Assembly: GCA_020634435.1 (NCBI GenBank)
Contig: JACKBS010000008.1
Span: forward strand, 186,001-250,000
Length of the DNA stretch: 64,000 bases
Reading direction: 5' to 3'
Source of the DNA: Ardenticatenaceae bacterium
GTDB taxonomy: Bacteria; Chloroflexota; Anaerolineae; Promineifilales; Promineifilaceae
Shown: positions 24,717 to 32,309 of the stretch, one piece after another
Layout of the letters: every line of letters starts with the position of its first letter
Numbering within the stretch: the first letter of the stretch is position 1
Notes under the pieces: model-generated
The model's input: only the letters and a program-made list of their open reading frames with translations
Databases searched by the model: none
Told to the model about the DNA's origin: nothing
Translations under genes and position numbers: made by a program

Positions 24717-25835
24717 TTACGGACCAACGGCCCGAATGTAATCTTGTACTTCAACGTTGTAAGCCACGTCATCCAGATCAATCACCAGCCAGGGTGTGCC
24801 CTCATCGGCCCAGGTGACTGAGGAGCGCGACGGAATCTGGATGCCGTGATAGGTTTCCCAGGCCAGTGGTGTGAGCTGCCATAAAATCTTTTCCGTGTCG
24901 GTGGCATCCCGGTAGCGCATCGCTTCCATACGAGTGATTAAGCCCGTGTCAGCATCAAAAAATACGGTGAAGCTGTCTTCCGTATCGCCAAAGGGCACGG
25001 TGAGGCGAGCCGTCGTCGCATCGATGGCTTCCCAGCGCACGCGCGGGTCTGTCAGGTACAGCGGCGGGAACCAAATAGCTTCGCCCCAAAAGCCGAGATT
25101 GGCGGCCATGTCGATGTTGGGCTCGTTTTCCACCACGCCAACGGGCAATTCCAGCCGGGCCTGTCCATCCAAAAAATGCTCATTCACCTTGAGTATCGGC
25201 AAACCAAAAATGGTGGACTCGATGTAATGCCGGTAGCCCTGGTTCACGTCGTAGGTAAAGCGCAGGCGGTGGGGGAAGGTGATGCCGTTGAAGCGTAATT
25301 GGCCGTGACCGGTGACAACGGCCGTTTCCACCACTGGCACCGCGTCACCCAAAACTTTCTCAAAATAGCGGGCCACGGGCGCGGGCAAATCTGCCGGAAA
25401 TGCCACCCTGTTCAGCGGTTGGCTTATTTGGGGATAGGTGGGAAACGGCCGTGGTTGCTGCCGCAAACCCACAACGACCAGTAGCGGCACCAGCAGCACC
25501 AAACTGAGTATCGCCCCGCGAAAGGCGTTGTTCCAATCCAGCACGGTGATGATGAGTGACACCGCCACCGCTGCCAGCATCAAGGGCAGCCACCAGGCGC
25601 GATCCAGCACCAAACTGACGGCAGCGGTTACCAACCCGACGGCGGCCAAAAGCCAGAAGAGGCTAAACCAGCGCATGCCGGTGTTGGTGAGGATGAGACG
25701 GCCGTTTAGCAAAGTGTTCTTGTAGGGCAGTTCAGCAATCTCAGCCAGCGGCCAATACGCCACAAATCCTAGTAAATGAATCAAGCCGTGAATGACAACA
25801 ACAGCAATGGCGACAAAATAAGCGATACGCCACAT
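24717..25835 (-). CDS. Membrane protein with DUF6544-like C-terminal domain
   Basis: 372 residues. The N-terminal third has about four membrane segments (residues 5-28, 53-75, 82-98, 107-125). The C-terminal beta-rich domain starts at FPADLPAPVARYFEKVLGDA and contains LRFTYDVNQGYRHYIESTIF, GLPILKVNEHFLDGQARLEL and PFGDTEDSFTVFFDADTGLI, the pattern of DUF6544 proteins. Function unknown. First gene of the minus-strand group that runs to the receiver protein at 22828. Confidence 0.65.
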   Translation of the reverse strand: MWRIAYFVAIAVVVIHGLIHLLGFVAYWPLAEIAELPYKNTLLNGRLILTNTGMRWFSLFWLLAAVGLVTAAVSLVLDRAWWLPLMLAAVAVSLIITVLDWNNAFRGAILSLVLLVPLLVVVGLRQQPRPFPTYPQISQPLNRVAFPADLPAPVARYFEKVLGDAVPVVETAVVTGHGQLRFNGITFPHRLRFTYDVNQGYRHYIESTIFGLPILKVNEHFLDGQARLELPVGVVENEPNIDMAANLGFWGEAIWFPPLYLTDPRVRWEAIDATTARLTVPFGDTEDSFTVFFDADTGLITRMEAMRYRDATDTEKILWQLTPLAWETYHGIQIPSRSSVTWADEGTPWLVIDLDDVAYNVEVQDYIRAVGP

Positions 25836-25855
25836 GAGAAAACTCCTTCAGCTAA

Positions 25856-25960
25856 GTACCTGTCTGAATATTTGCCACAGAGTTCACAGAGATTTTAGAG
25901 GCGGAGGTTCCTTTCTCAGATTTCTCTTTTTCCTCTGTGGCTTTTCTGGGTAGATTCTAA
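25856..25960. repeat. 105-bp GCCACAGAG repeat, copy 2
   Basis: GCCACAGAG (25874) and CTCTGTGGC (25933-25941) are inverted, with flanks GTACCTGTCTGAATATTT and TTTTCTGGGTAGATTCTAA. It has the same length and nearly the same sequence as 62741-62845. Lies 20 bases upstream of the DUF6544-like gene. Confidence 0.85.
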
Positions 25961-25992
25961 AATCACGCTTCTTTACAATGATCTCCAGCTTA

Positions 25993-26033
25993 AAAGAAAA
26001 GCTCCCCAGACACATCAGGTATCTGGGGAGCTT
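25993..26033 (-). terminator. Rho-independent terminator after the E2-like gene
   Basis: Minus-strand reading: AAGCTCCCCAGA, 11-base loop, TCTGGGGAGCTT, then TTTCTTTTAA. A 12-bp perfect stem. Confidence 0.88.
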
Positions 26034-26060
26034 TCGAGCTGGTCTGTGGCGGGGTTCTCT

Positions 26061-26078
26061 CCTGGTCAGGTGGCCAGG
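26061..26078. promoter_or_regulatory. Palindrome CCTGGTCAGGTGGCCAGG over the stop of the E2-like gene
   Basis: 18-base imperfect palindrome that spans the stop codon at 26066. The same design appears at 28919-28934 (over the response regulator stop) and 32190-32205. May be a regulator site or part of a 3' hairpin. Confidence 0.45.
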
Positions 26079-26893
26079 TTCGGCTGTTGGATAGCGTACG
26101 CTGTTTCTGAGTTGCAGAGGCCATAACCGCTCTCGACAAGTTCCTTAAAGCGCTGGGTAAACCGCGCTGCCGGTGCCCCATCGATCACATCATGGTCCAT
26201 GCTAATGGTCAGGCAAAGGTACTCTCGCACGGCCAGGCGATGGTTCACTACGCCCGGTTTTTCAGCAATGCCCCCCAGCGTGATTTGCAGTGAATGGTTG
26301 GGAACGGGAATTGCCCACCCGCTGCCCTTGCCAAACATGCCAACAGAAGAGACCAGCACGGTGCCGTAATAGGCCTTGAGCATTTCCGGCTGCTTAAACA
26401 AGGCCCAAAGGAATAATCGCCTCAGGAATCCAGGCAAACGCACAAACCAGTCGATGAACTTTGATTCTTCGCTGCCTTCATGCTGATTCTGGAAGGCCCG
26501 TATCTCCTCGTGAATTTCGCGCATAGACTGCTGATTCACCGCTCTGAAAATATGCGGCCGTATCATTTTCTGCCCATTCACCTCGACCTCAAACAACATG
26601 TTGACATCAACATCATCAAAGAGGATGAGCTGGTTGCGCCAGCTGCGATACCCATGCATTTGTTTGTCCGCATCCAGCGCTTTCCCCAGGCAGGCCAGAA
26701 TAAAAGCGGAAAATGACAAGGTCTCGCCAGTTTCGGCTTTGTGTTGGCGAATGGATTCGCGGGCCAGGGTGATATCGAACTCAACCAAGCCGTGGACGGT
26801 GTGCTTGCGCAGACCCATCCGCCCACCATCGGCCATGAGCTGCCTGCTTCTGGGGTAAGGAAGCACGGTTTGACCTGCTTGTTTTTGTTTCAT
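26066..26893 (-). CDS. 2-oxoacid dehydrogenase acyltransferase (E2) catalytic-domain protein
   Basis: 275 residues, related to the trimer-forming catalytic domain of E2 acyltransferases but with no lipoyl or peripheral-subunit-binding domain. Motifs: LSFSAFILACLGKALD near the N-terminus, the C-terminal active-site stretch LTISMDHDVIDGAPAARFTQ with His and Asp/Gly of the HxxxDG motif, and NHSLQITLGGIAEKPGV. Such free-standing proteins probably transfer acyl groups from CoA to an unknown acceptor. It overlaps the upstream glycosyltransferase by 4 bases (ATGA), so glycosylation and acylation of one product is a reasonable guess. Confidence 0.8.
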   Translation of the reverse strand: MKQKQAGQTVLPYPRSRQLMADGGRMGLRKHTVHGLVEFDITLARESIRQHKAETGETLSFSAFILACLGKALDADKQMHGYRSWRNQLILFDDVDVNMLFEVEVNGQKMIRPHIFRAVNQQSMREIHEEIRAFQNQHEGSEESKFIDWFVRLPGFLRRLFLWALFKQPEMLKAYYGTVLVSSVGMFGKGSGWAIPVPNHSLQITLGGIAEKPGVVNHRLAVREYLCLTISMDHDVIDGAPAARFTQRFKELVESGYGLCNSETAYAIQQPNLAT

Positions 26894-28179
26894 AAAGATG
26901 CCTCAACTTTGCCCATAACGGGTTCACCGAGATACTTTTTGATGAGATCGACGGCGTTACCAACGCCATTTTCGCGGCGTACGGCCGTACCCAACACCTG
27001 GGCCCGCTCCTTCATCGCCGAATCAGAAACAGCTCTTTGGATAGCCGCCGCCAGACGCTCTGCGGTGAGCTGCTTTTGTGGGATGGGGTCTGGTCCCAAC
27101 CCCAACGCCTTGATCCGTGCGCCCCAAAACGGCTGATCTAGCACAAAGGGCACAATGATGGAGGGCACACCAGCGCGCACGCCTTCGGCCGTGGTGCCTG
27201 CGCCGCCATGATGCACAACGGCGGCCATGCGCGGGAACAACCAGGCATGTGGCGCGGCGTCTAGCACAAACACATTGTCCGGCACACGCTCCGTTTGCAG
27301 ACCGCCCCAACCAGTGAGCAGCAAGCCCCGTTGGCCGCTCAGCGCCAATGCGTCCAGGGTGAGCTGGGCCAACTTTTCTGGATTGCGGCCCGCCATGCTG
27401 CCAAAACCGATGTACACAGGCGGAGCGCCTGCGGCTAAAAAGGCGCGCAGCTCGGCAGATGGCTGCCAATCGGCGTAGCTGTCCAGGAACAAATAGCCGG
27501 TAATGTGGAGATGGTCTGGCCAATCGGGCGGGTGGGGGATGAGGTTGGGACTGTAGGCACTGATCATGGGGGTGGCTTTGAGGGCGCGGATGAACTGAAC
27601 GGCCGTACTCCCCGACAAGCCCAAACTTTGCCTAAACGCATTCACAAACGGCCGGTACCACAGCCAGACAACATCCAGCATCGCCAGGCCCGACAAATAA
27701 TTATGCCAGTGCCCCAAATTCCGCTGAATGGGCCACGATGGGGCCGGGAATGCGCCCGTGGGCAGCAGCGGCGTTGGCTCAATATGAATGATCGGGATGC
27801 TCAACGCTTCGGCAATCGCCTGCCCAAAGGCGGCAAAAACACCCAGGCAGATCAGCGCCTGCGCATCTTCACAGGCGGCGTACGCGTCGGCGGCCATTTG
27901 TTGGATGACGGGGGCAATCATCTGCCGGATAGCCCCAATCGACTTGAGCGGATTAGCCCCGCCCGTCTCCATAAACTGCCGTCCCGTGTCGCTGGCCATA
28001 ATTTGCTGCACGTCGCCGCGCAGCGGGAAAAAGTCCAGGTCATGCGCCTGCACAAAATCGCCAAAATCTTCAGGCGCGGCCAGGCGTATCTGATACCCGG
28101 CTCGTTTGAGCCCCTGACCCAAAACCACACAGGGCTGAATATCCCCGCGTGAACCCGCCGCAAACAGGGTGATTTTCAT
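26890..28179 (-). CDS. GT1-family glycosyltransferase (UGT/sterol-glucosyltransferase-like)
   Basis: 429 residues, GT-B fold. N-terminal acceptor domain starts MKITLFAAGSRGDIQPCVVL with LKRAGYQIRLAAPEDF. The C-terminal donor domain has the family signature: VHHGGAGTTAEGVRAGVPSI followed by IVPFVLDQPFWGARIKALG and LGPDPIPQKQLTAERL. Such enzymes glycosylate lipids, sterols, macrolides or carotenoids with nucleotide sugars; the acceptor here is not readable. Head of a two-gene operon with the E2-like acyltransferase. Confidence 0.9.
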   Translation of the reverse strand: MKITLFAAGSRGDIQPCVVLGQGLKRAGYQIRLAAPEDFGDFVQAHDLDFFPLRGDVQQIMASDTGRQFMETGGANPLKSIGAIRQMIAPVIQQMAADAYAACEDAQALICLGVFAAFGQAIAEALSIPIIHIEPTPLLPTGAFPAPSWPIQRNLGHWHNYLSGLAMLDVVWLWYRPFVNAFRQSLGLSGSTAVQFIRALKATPMISAYSPNLIPHPPDWPDHLHITGYLFLDSYADWQPSAELRAFLAAGAPPVYIGFGSMAGRNPEKLAQLTLDALALSGQRGLLLTGWGGLQTERVPDNVFVLDAAPHAWLFPRMAAVVHHGGAGTTAEGVRAGVPSIIVPFVLDQPFWGARIKALGLGPDPIPQKQLTAERLAAAIQRAVSDSAMKERAQVLGTAVRRENGVGNAVDLIKKYLGEPVMGKVEASL

Positions 28180-28269
28180 CTTTTCACACTCCTGAAATGA
28201 GGTAACCGACTAACGTTGTGGTGACGTTGGCAAGATTGTGGGACAAAAATGGAGCCAGCAGGCTATTCA

Positions 28270-28797
28270 TCAACTAATCCATTGCACGCCAGTTGTGCCC
28301 TTGATTTGCCAGCCGTTGGCATCCTTTTCCAAAATGTACGTCTGTCCACCAGCCGCCAGCGAGCCAACGTAAATGCTGGCCGAAACGAGCACGGTGCCAT
28401 TACTTTGCGGATGGATATTGCCCAGCGTGAGGACGATGCCGCTGTTGGCCACTGCTCCTGTCGCGGGGTCCAGCGATACGGCCGTCATCGCCTCCACCCA
28501 AATCATATTCGTGGGTAGGTGGGCCAGGGCAGCGGTGATTTTGTCTTGAACGGCCGTTGTCAACACCTGTGGCTCCAGCGGCTCAATATCCGGATCGCCC
28601 GCGCTGTCATTGGTTTGGCTCAAAATATAAGTGTCCGCTGCCTGGTAGGTGCCGCCAAAGGTGTCGTCGCGGGTGTAGAGCTGTTCGATAACGGCCGTAT
28701 AAATGGCCACCTCATCCGCTTCAGACAAGGTAGAGGTGTTGGTGCAGGCGGTGAGCAAAAGTAAAGCCAGGAAAACGATTCGCATCAGACGTTTCAT
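28270..28797 (-). CDS. Lipoprotein of unknown function
   Basis: 175 residues. Signal peptide with lipobox LLTAC (Cys near 18). The mature part is an alpha/beta domain with VIEQLYTRDDTFGG, a late strand run VLVSASIYVGSLAAGGQTYI and LEKDANGWQIKGTTG, as seen in small NTF2-like or DUF lipoproteins. I cannot name the family. Confidence 0.75.
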   Translation of the reverse strand: MKRLMRIVFLALLLLTACTNTSTLSEADEVAIYTAVIEQLYTRDDTFGGTYQAADTYILSQTNDSAGDPDIEPLEPQVLTTAVQDKITAALAHLPTNMIWVEAMTAVSLDPATGAVANSGIVLTLGNIHPQSNGTVLVSASIYVGSLAAGGQTYILEKDANGWQIKGTTGVQWIS

Positions 28798-28854
28798 GTG
28801 CAGTTACTCCAGTTACTTGTTCCTGAATTTAGGATGATATTCAGTTTAAACGAA

Positions 28855-28889
28855 ACACTCCCCAAACCATTCGGATAGATGGGGAGTGT
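28855..28889 (-). terminator. Hairpin after the NarL-type regulator gene
   Basis: Minus-strand reading: ACACTCCCCA, 15-base loop, TGGGGAGTGT, then TTCGTTT. Perfect 10-bp stem but an interrupted T tract. Confidence 0.7.
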
Positions 28890-28918
28890 CGTGGCTGGTC
28901 AGTTGTGGGAAGTTTTAA

Positions 28919-28934
28919 CTGGTCAGCTGACCAG
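28919..28934. promoter_or_regulatory. Perfect 16-base palindrome CTGGTCAGCTGACCAG over a stop codon
   Basis: It covers the stop codon of the response regulator gene; a half copy CTGGTCAG lies at 28894. See the related sites at 26061 and 32190. Confidence 0.5.
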
Positions 28935-29564
28935 GTTTTCTTGCAGGGCCAGGGCGACGGCTTCGGTACGGCCGTTTACCCCCAATTTTGATAATACGCT
29001 GCTCACATGGAACTTCACCGTCGAGCGGCTCACCACTAGCTTTTCAGCAATGTCTGGATTGCTCAGCCCTTGCACCAGCAGCGCCAGCACTTCCAGCTCT
29101 CGGCTGGTCAGGTCGTAGTCGGGTTTGGCGGGGCGGATGGTGGCGTGGATTAGGGCCGCCGTGGCTTCCGGGGCCAGCGTCGGGCGACCGGCATGGGCGG
29201 CGCGAATGGCTTCGGCCAGCTCATCGGCGGTCACGTTCTTGAGCAAATAGCTGATGGCCCCCGCACGCAGCGCCCCTTGCACCAGCTCTTCTTCTTTGAA
29301 GCTGGTCAGGGCAATCACCTGCACGTTGGGGCATGCCTGGCGAATCAGGCGCGTGGCTTCGTCGCCATTCATGCCCGGCATCACCAGGTCCATCAGCACC
29401 ACGTCCACCTCATTCTGCTGGCAAACCTGAACCGCTTCTCTGCCGCCCGAGGCTTCCCCGACCAGCCGCAAATCGTCGAACACGGTGAGGAAGGCAGCCA
29501 GCCCGCTGCGCACCACCGCATGATCATCCACAATCAGGACGCGAATTGGATTTTTGTCAGCCAT
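28923..29564 (-). CDS. NarL/LuxR-family response regulator
   Basis: 213 residues from MADKNPIRVLIVDDH. Receiver domain: VDDHAVVRSGLAAFL, phosphoacceptor in VDVVLMDLVMPGMNG, VIALTSF and YLLKNVTADEL. LuxR helix-turn-helix: LTSRELEVLALLVQGLSNPD then IAEKLVVSRSTVKFHVSSVL. The ATG at 29564 overlaps the end of the kinase gene by 8 bases, so the pair is one operon; the longer frame would overlap far into the kinase. Targets are unknown. Confidence 0.93.
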   Translation of the reverse strand: MADKNPIRVLIVDDHAVVRSGLAAFLTVFDDLRLVGEASGGREAVQVCQQNEVDVVLMDLVMPGMNGDEATRLIRQACPNVQVIALTSFKEEELVQGALRAGAISYLLKNVTADELAEAIRAAHAGRPTLAPEATAALIHATIRPAKPDYDLTSRELEVLALLVQGLSNPDIAEKLVVSRSTVKFHVSSVLSKLGVNGRTEAVALALQENLVS

Positions 29565-31143
29565 CCATCCTCTCAGTGCCGTTGGCGATGGGGCAGTGAA
29601 CGGTGATCGTCGTCCCCTCGCCAATCTGGCTCTCTATCGTTAAATCAGCGCCAATTTTTTGGGCGCGTTCCTGCATAATGCTTAGGCCCAATGATTGAAC
29701 AGGTTTGTCGGCCACGTCAAAGCCCCGGCCATTGTCCTGAATTGCCAACGTAACATCGTTTATGTCAACTTGTAAAGTGATGGTTGCGCGACTGGCTCCG
29801 GCGTGTTTGGTGATGTTGTTGAGCGCTTCCTGCACGATGCGGTAGAGGGCAACTTGAATTTCCGGCGGTAACGGCCGTTCCCCCGCCACAATTAGCTCAA
29901 TCGGCAAGCGCGACCGCCCGCCAAACGCCTGCACCAGCTGGCGCAGCAGCTCGGCCAGGCTCGTTTCGGTGAGGGTAGCCGGACGGAGTTCCAGCAGCAG
30001 CGTGCGCATTTCTGCCAGCGCCCCGCGCGTTAATTCGCGCAGCTCTTCCAATCTGGCCCGCCCTTGTACCGGGTCTCGTTCCCAAATCCGGGGCAGTACA
30101 TCGGCAATCAGGCTGGCGGAAAAAAGCGTCTGCGTCACCGCGTCGTGCAGCTCTCGCGCCAGCCGGTTGCGCTCGGCGGCTATCGCCATATCCTCTGTTT
30201 TCTCGATGAGGTAGGCATGTTCGATGGCAATGCTCAGCTGGCCAGCAATCGACTTGAACAGGTCCAACTGCTCTGGTGTAAAGGTGCTGCCGGGTGCGCC
30301 AATGATGGCCAGCAGACCCAGCTTCCGTTCTTGAATTTGCAACGGCAGCAGCGCCCCTGGCTCCAGGAATCCCGCCGTGGCATCTGGCGCAATGTACAGC
30401 GTTTCGCCGCTCTGAATAACGCCCAACCCAGCTTGCAGCATCTTTTCCATGTCGGCCGGAGCCACATTCTGCTCTGGCCGCAAAATGACGGATTGCCACT
30501 GCCCGCTTGCTTCATCCATGAGGCCCACTCCGGCTCGCGATGCCTGCACCAGGTCCACCAGCAGGTCCAGAGTTTTGGTGAGCATTTCTTCTAGCTTCAG
30601 GGCACTGTTGGCCGTAGCGGCGACGTCCAACAGCATTTGCAGCTCCTGGGTGCGGGCGGCCACGCGCTCTTCCAAATTTTGCCGGAGCTTCACCCGCTCT
30701 GTCACGTCAAGAGACACGGTTAGGATGCCCACGGCCTCGCCTTTTTCAACTAGCGGGGCCAAAACCACATCCCAAAATGTCACGATCCCGCCCGATTCCA
30801 GGCGCACGTTATTTTCCCAGACGGTTTCGCCCGCCAAGGCGCGATCAAACAGCGGTTTAATGGTGTCTTCCGTGTGGGGTAGGTGGTCGAAGTAGCAAAC
30901 GCCAGGGGCCAGGGGCTTGCCAGACGGCGGTGCATAACTGGCGGAAAAATCATCCCAGGTGGGATTGTAGCGCTGGATGCAGTAGTTGCGATCCAGCACA
31001 GCGATGCCCATCGGCATCCGGTTGAAGAGCATTTCCAGCAGGGCAAGCCGGTAGCCCAAGTCCGAATCAGGGTTGATGGAAACGGCCGTTTCCCCCGCCG
31101 CATCTGGCCCCAACTTCAATTCAAATGAGCGATCGTTGTTCAT
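29557..31143 (-). CDS. Sensor histidine kinase (PAS-GAF-HisKA_3-HATPase), NarX/LiaS type
   Basis: 528 residues, no membrane segment, so probably cytoplasmic. PAS domain about 32-150 (NRMPMGIAVLDRNYCIQRYN; VGILTVSLDVTERVKL), GAF domain about 172-312, HisKA_3 dimerisation domain with phosphoacceptor His333 in ERNRLARELHDAVTQTL, and HATPase (ALYRIVQEALNNITKHAG as N box; DNGRGFDV as G1). Partner of the NarL regulator that overlaps its 3' end. The PAS and GAF ligands cannot be read. Confidence 0.93.
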   Translation of the reverse strand: MNNDRSFELKLGPDAAGETAVSINPDSDLGYRLALLEMLFNRMPMGIAVLDRNYCIQRYNPTWDDFSASYAPPSGKPLAPGVCYFDHLPHTEDTIKPLFDRALAGETVWENNVRLESGGIVTFWDVVLAPLVEKGEAVGILTVSLDVTERVKLRQNLEERVAARTQELQMLLDVAATANSALKLEEMLTKTLDLLVDLVQASRAGVGLMDEASGQWQSVILRPEQNVAPADMEKMLQAGLGVIQSGETLYIAPDATAGFLEPGALLPLQIQERKLGLLAIIGAPGSTFTPEQLDLFKSIAGQLSIAIEHAYLIEKTEDMAIAAERNRLARELHDAVTQTLFSASLIADVLPRIWERDPVQGRARLEELRELTRGALAEMRTLLLELRPATLTETSLAELLRQLVQAFGGRSRLPIELIVAGERPLPPEIQVALYRIVQEALNNITKHAGASRATITLQVDINDVTLAIQDNGRGFDVADKPVQSLGLSIMQERAQKIGADLTIESQIGEGTTITVHCPIANGTERMDG

Positions 31144-31228
31144 CTACCGCTTCCCATCGCCTCCCGGTCTGCTGCCAAACACACTAACGGCAATCATACG
31201 CAGATCTCTTTTGTCTGGGTAGTGAGGA

Positions 31229-32068
31229 TCAGCATGTTTGGGTCACCAATCCAATCCAGCCCGTGTCTGGGGTAAAAGGTGTGCCCCGCAGATCGTTCCA
31301 CACGCTGCAAACGGCAAAGCCGTCTGCTTCCAATTCGCGGGTGATGGTCTCCCGAGTGTAATCCTGGAACCAGTTGCGATAGATGGAGATACGGCCGTTT
31401 CCCTCCACCACCACCGCCTGATCCAAATAAATGGACTCTTCCGGGTAGTCAAAACCCTCCTCCAAAACCAGATGCGGCCCTGGTTTCCAGAAGCCCGTTT
31501 CCGCAGCGTACCAGCCATTGTGGTTCCCGTGCTGGCGGCGATGGGCGGGCGTGGTCACATCCAGCACAAAATAGCCGCCCGGCTTGAGCGCCCGCCGGAT
31601 GTTTTGCAGCAGTTGGCGGCGCTGTTCAGGGGAGAGCGGACAAAAATCGCCATAAATTAGCAGGGCTGCGTCATACAGATTTTCATCCGCCAGCGTCAGG
31701 TAATCCTGGTAGCGATATTGAATGACCAGATTGTGCTGCTGCGCGTATTGCGTTGCATACTCAATGGAGCGATGCGAATAATCCACGCCAGTTACCCGCA
31801 GACCTTGCGCGGCCAGTTGGGCCGCATAAAGCCCTGGCCCGCAGCCAAGGTCTAGCACGGCATCACCGGGCTGGAGGCCCAGCTTGGCAATCAGCCAGGC
31901 CACCGATTGTTGAATGGTCTCCGGGCGGCGGCTGGCCAGATCGTGGTTAGGGTTGAGGTGGGCCTTGAGCATTTGGGTCGAGATGTGCGGATCGTCCCAA
32001 AAAAGTGGCTCACCAGCGGTAAACGGGCTTGGGTTTTCTTGAAGCTGCAAAATAGTTTCGATATTCAT
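31229..32068 (-). CDS. SAM-dependent methyltransferase (class I)
   Basis: 279 residues. SAM-binding motif GDAVLDLGCGPGLYAAQLAA near residue 70, motif II/III area GVDYSHRSIEYATQYA, and ALLIYGDFCPLSPEQRRQLL plus IRRALKPGGYFVLDVTTPAH. The C-terminal part is of the Methyltransf_25/11 type with a beta extension. Substrate unknown. Single gene. Confidence 0.87.
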   Translation of the reverse strand: MNIETILQLQENPSPFTAGEPLFWDDPHISTQMLKAHLNPNHDLASRRPETIQQSVAWLIAKLGLQPGDAVLDLGCGPGLYAAQLAAQGLRVTGVDYSHRSIEYATQYAQQHNLVIQYRYQDYLTLADENLYDAALLIYGDFCPLSPEQRRQLLQNIRRALKPGGYFVLDVTTPAHRRQHGNHNGWYAAETGFWKPGPHLVLEEGFDYPEESIYLDQAVVVEGNGRISIYRNWFQDYTRETITRELEADGFAVCSVWNDLRGTPFTPDTGWIGLVTQTC

Positions 32069-32161
32069 AGGTTTTCTTGACTGTTAGAAAGAATTGCATT
32101 GAAAGGCAGCCTCTACTGTAAACCAAAATAGCTCCGAATTCTTTGGGCAACTGGGGGAATT

Positions 32162-32205
32162 CTGGTTAGTCAGCTGGGTAAAGCTTTCCCTGGTCAGATG
32201 GCCAG
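32162..32205. promoter_or_regulatory. CTGGTCAG-type palindrome cluster upstream of the MalT-like regulator
   Basis: CTGGTTAGTCAGCTGG at 32163-32178 and CTGGTCAGATGGCCAG at 32190-32205, about 100 bases upstream of the regulator gene. Same word as at 26061 and 28919. The rest of this gap (32069-32161, 32206-32285) shows an inverted GAATTC pair and little else. Confidence 0.45.
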
Positions 32206-32289
32206 CACAGCTGACTCAGCAGCTCCTAAAACTTACGGTCACAAAACATTGGCCAAATCTTGTGTGCGCAGGTCACTTGTCGAACCATG

Positions 32290-32295
32290 TATAAT
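32290..32295 (+). promoter_or_regulatory. -10 box TATAAT of the MalT-like regulator gene
   Basis: ATGTATAATGTG, 14 bases before the ATG, the same core as before the two SARP genes. No convincing -35, so an activator may be required. Confidence 0.55.
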
Positions 32296-32309
32296 GTGCC
32301 GCAGGAATT

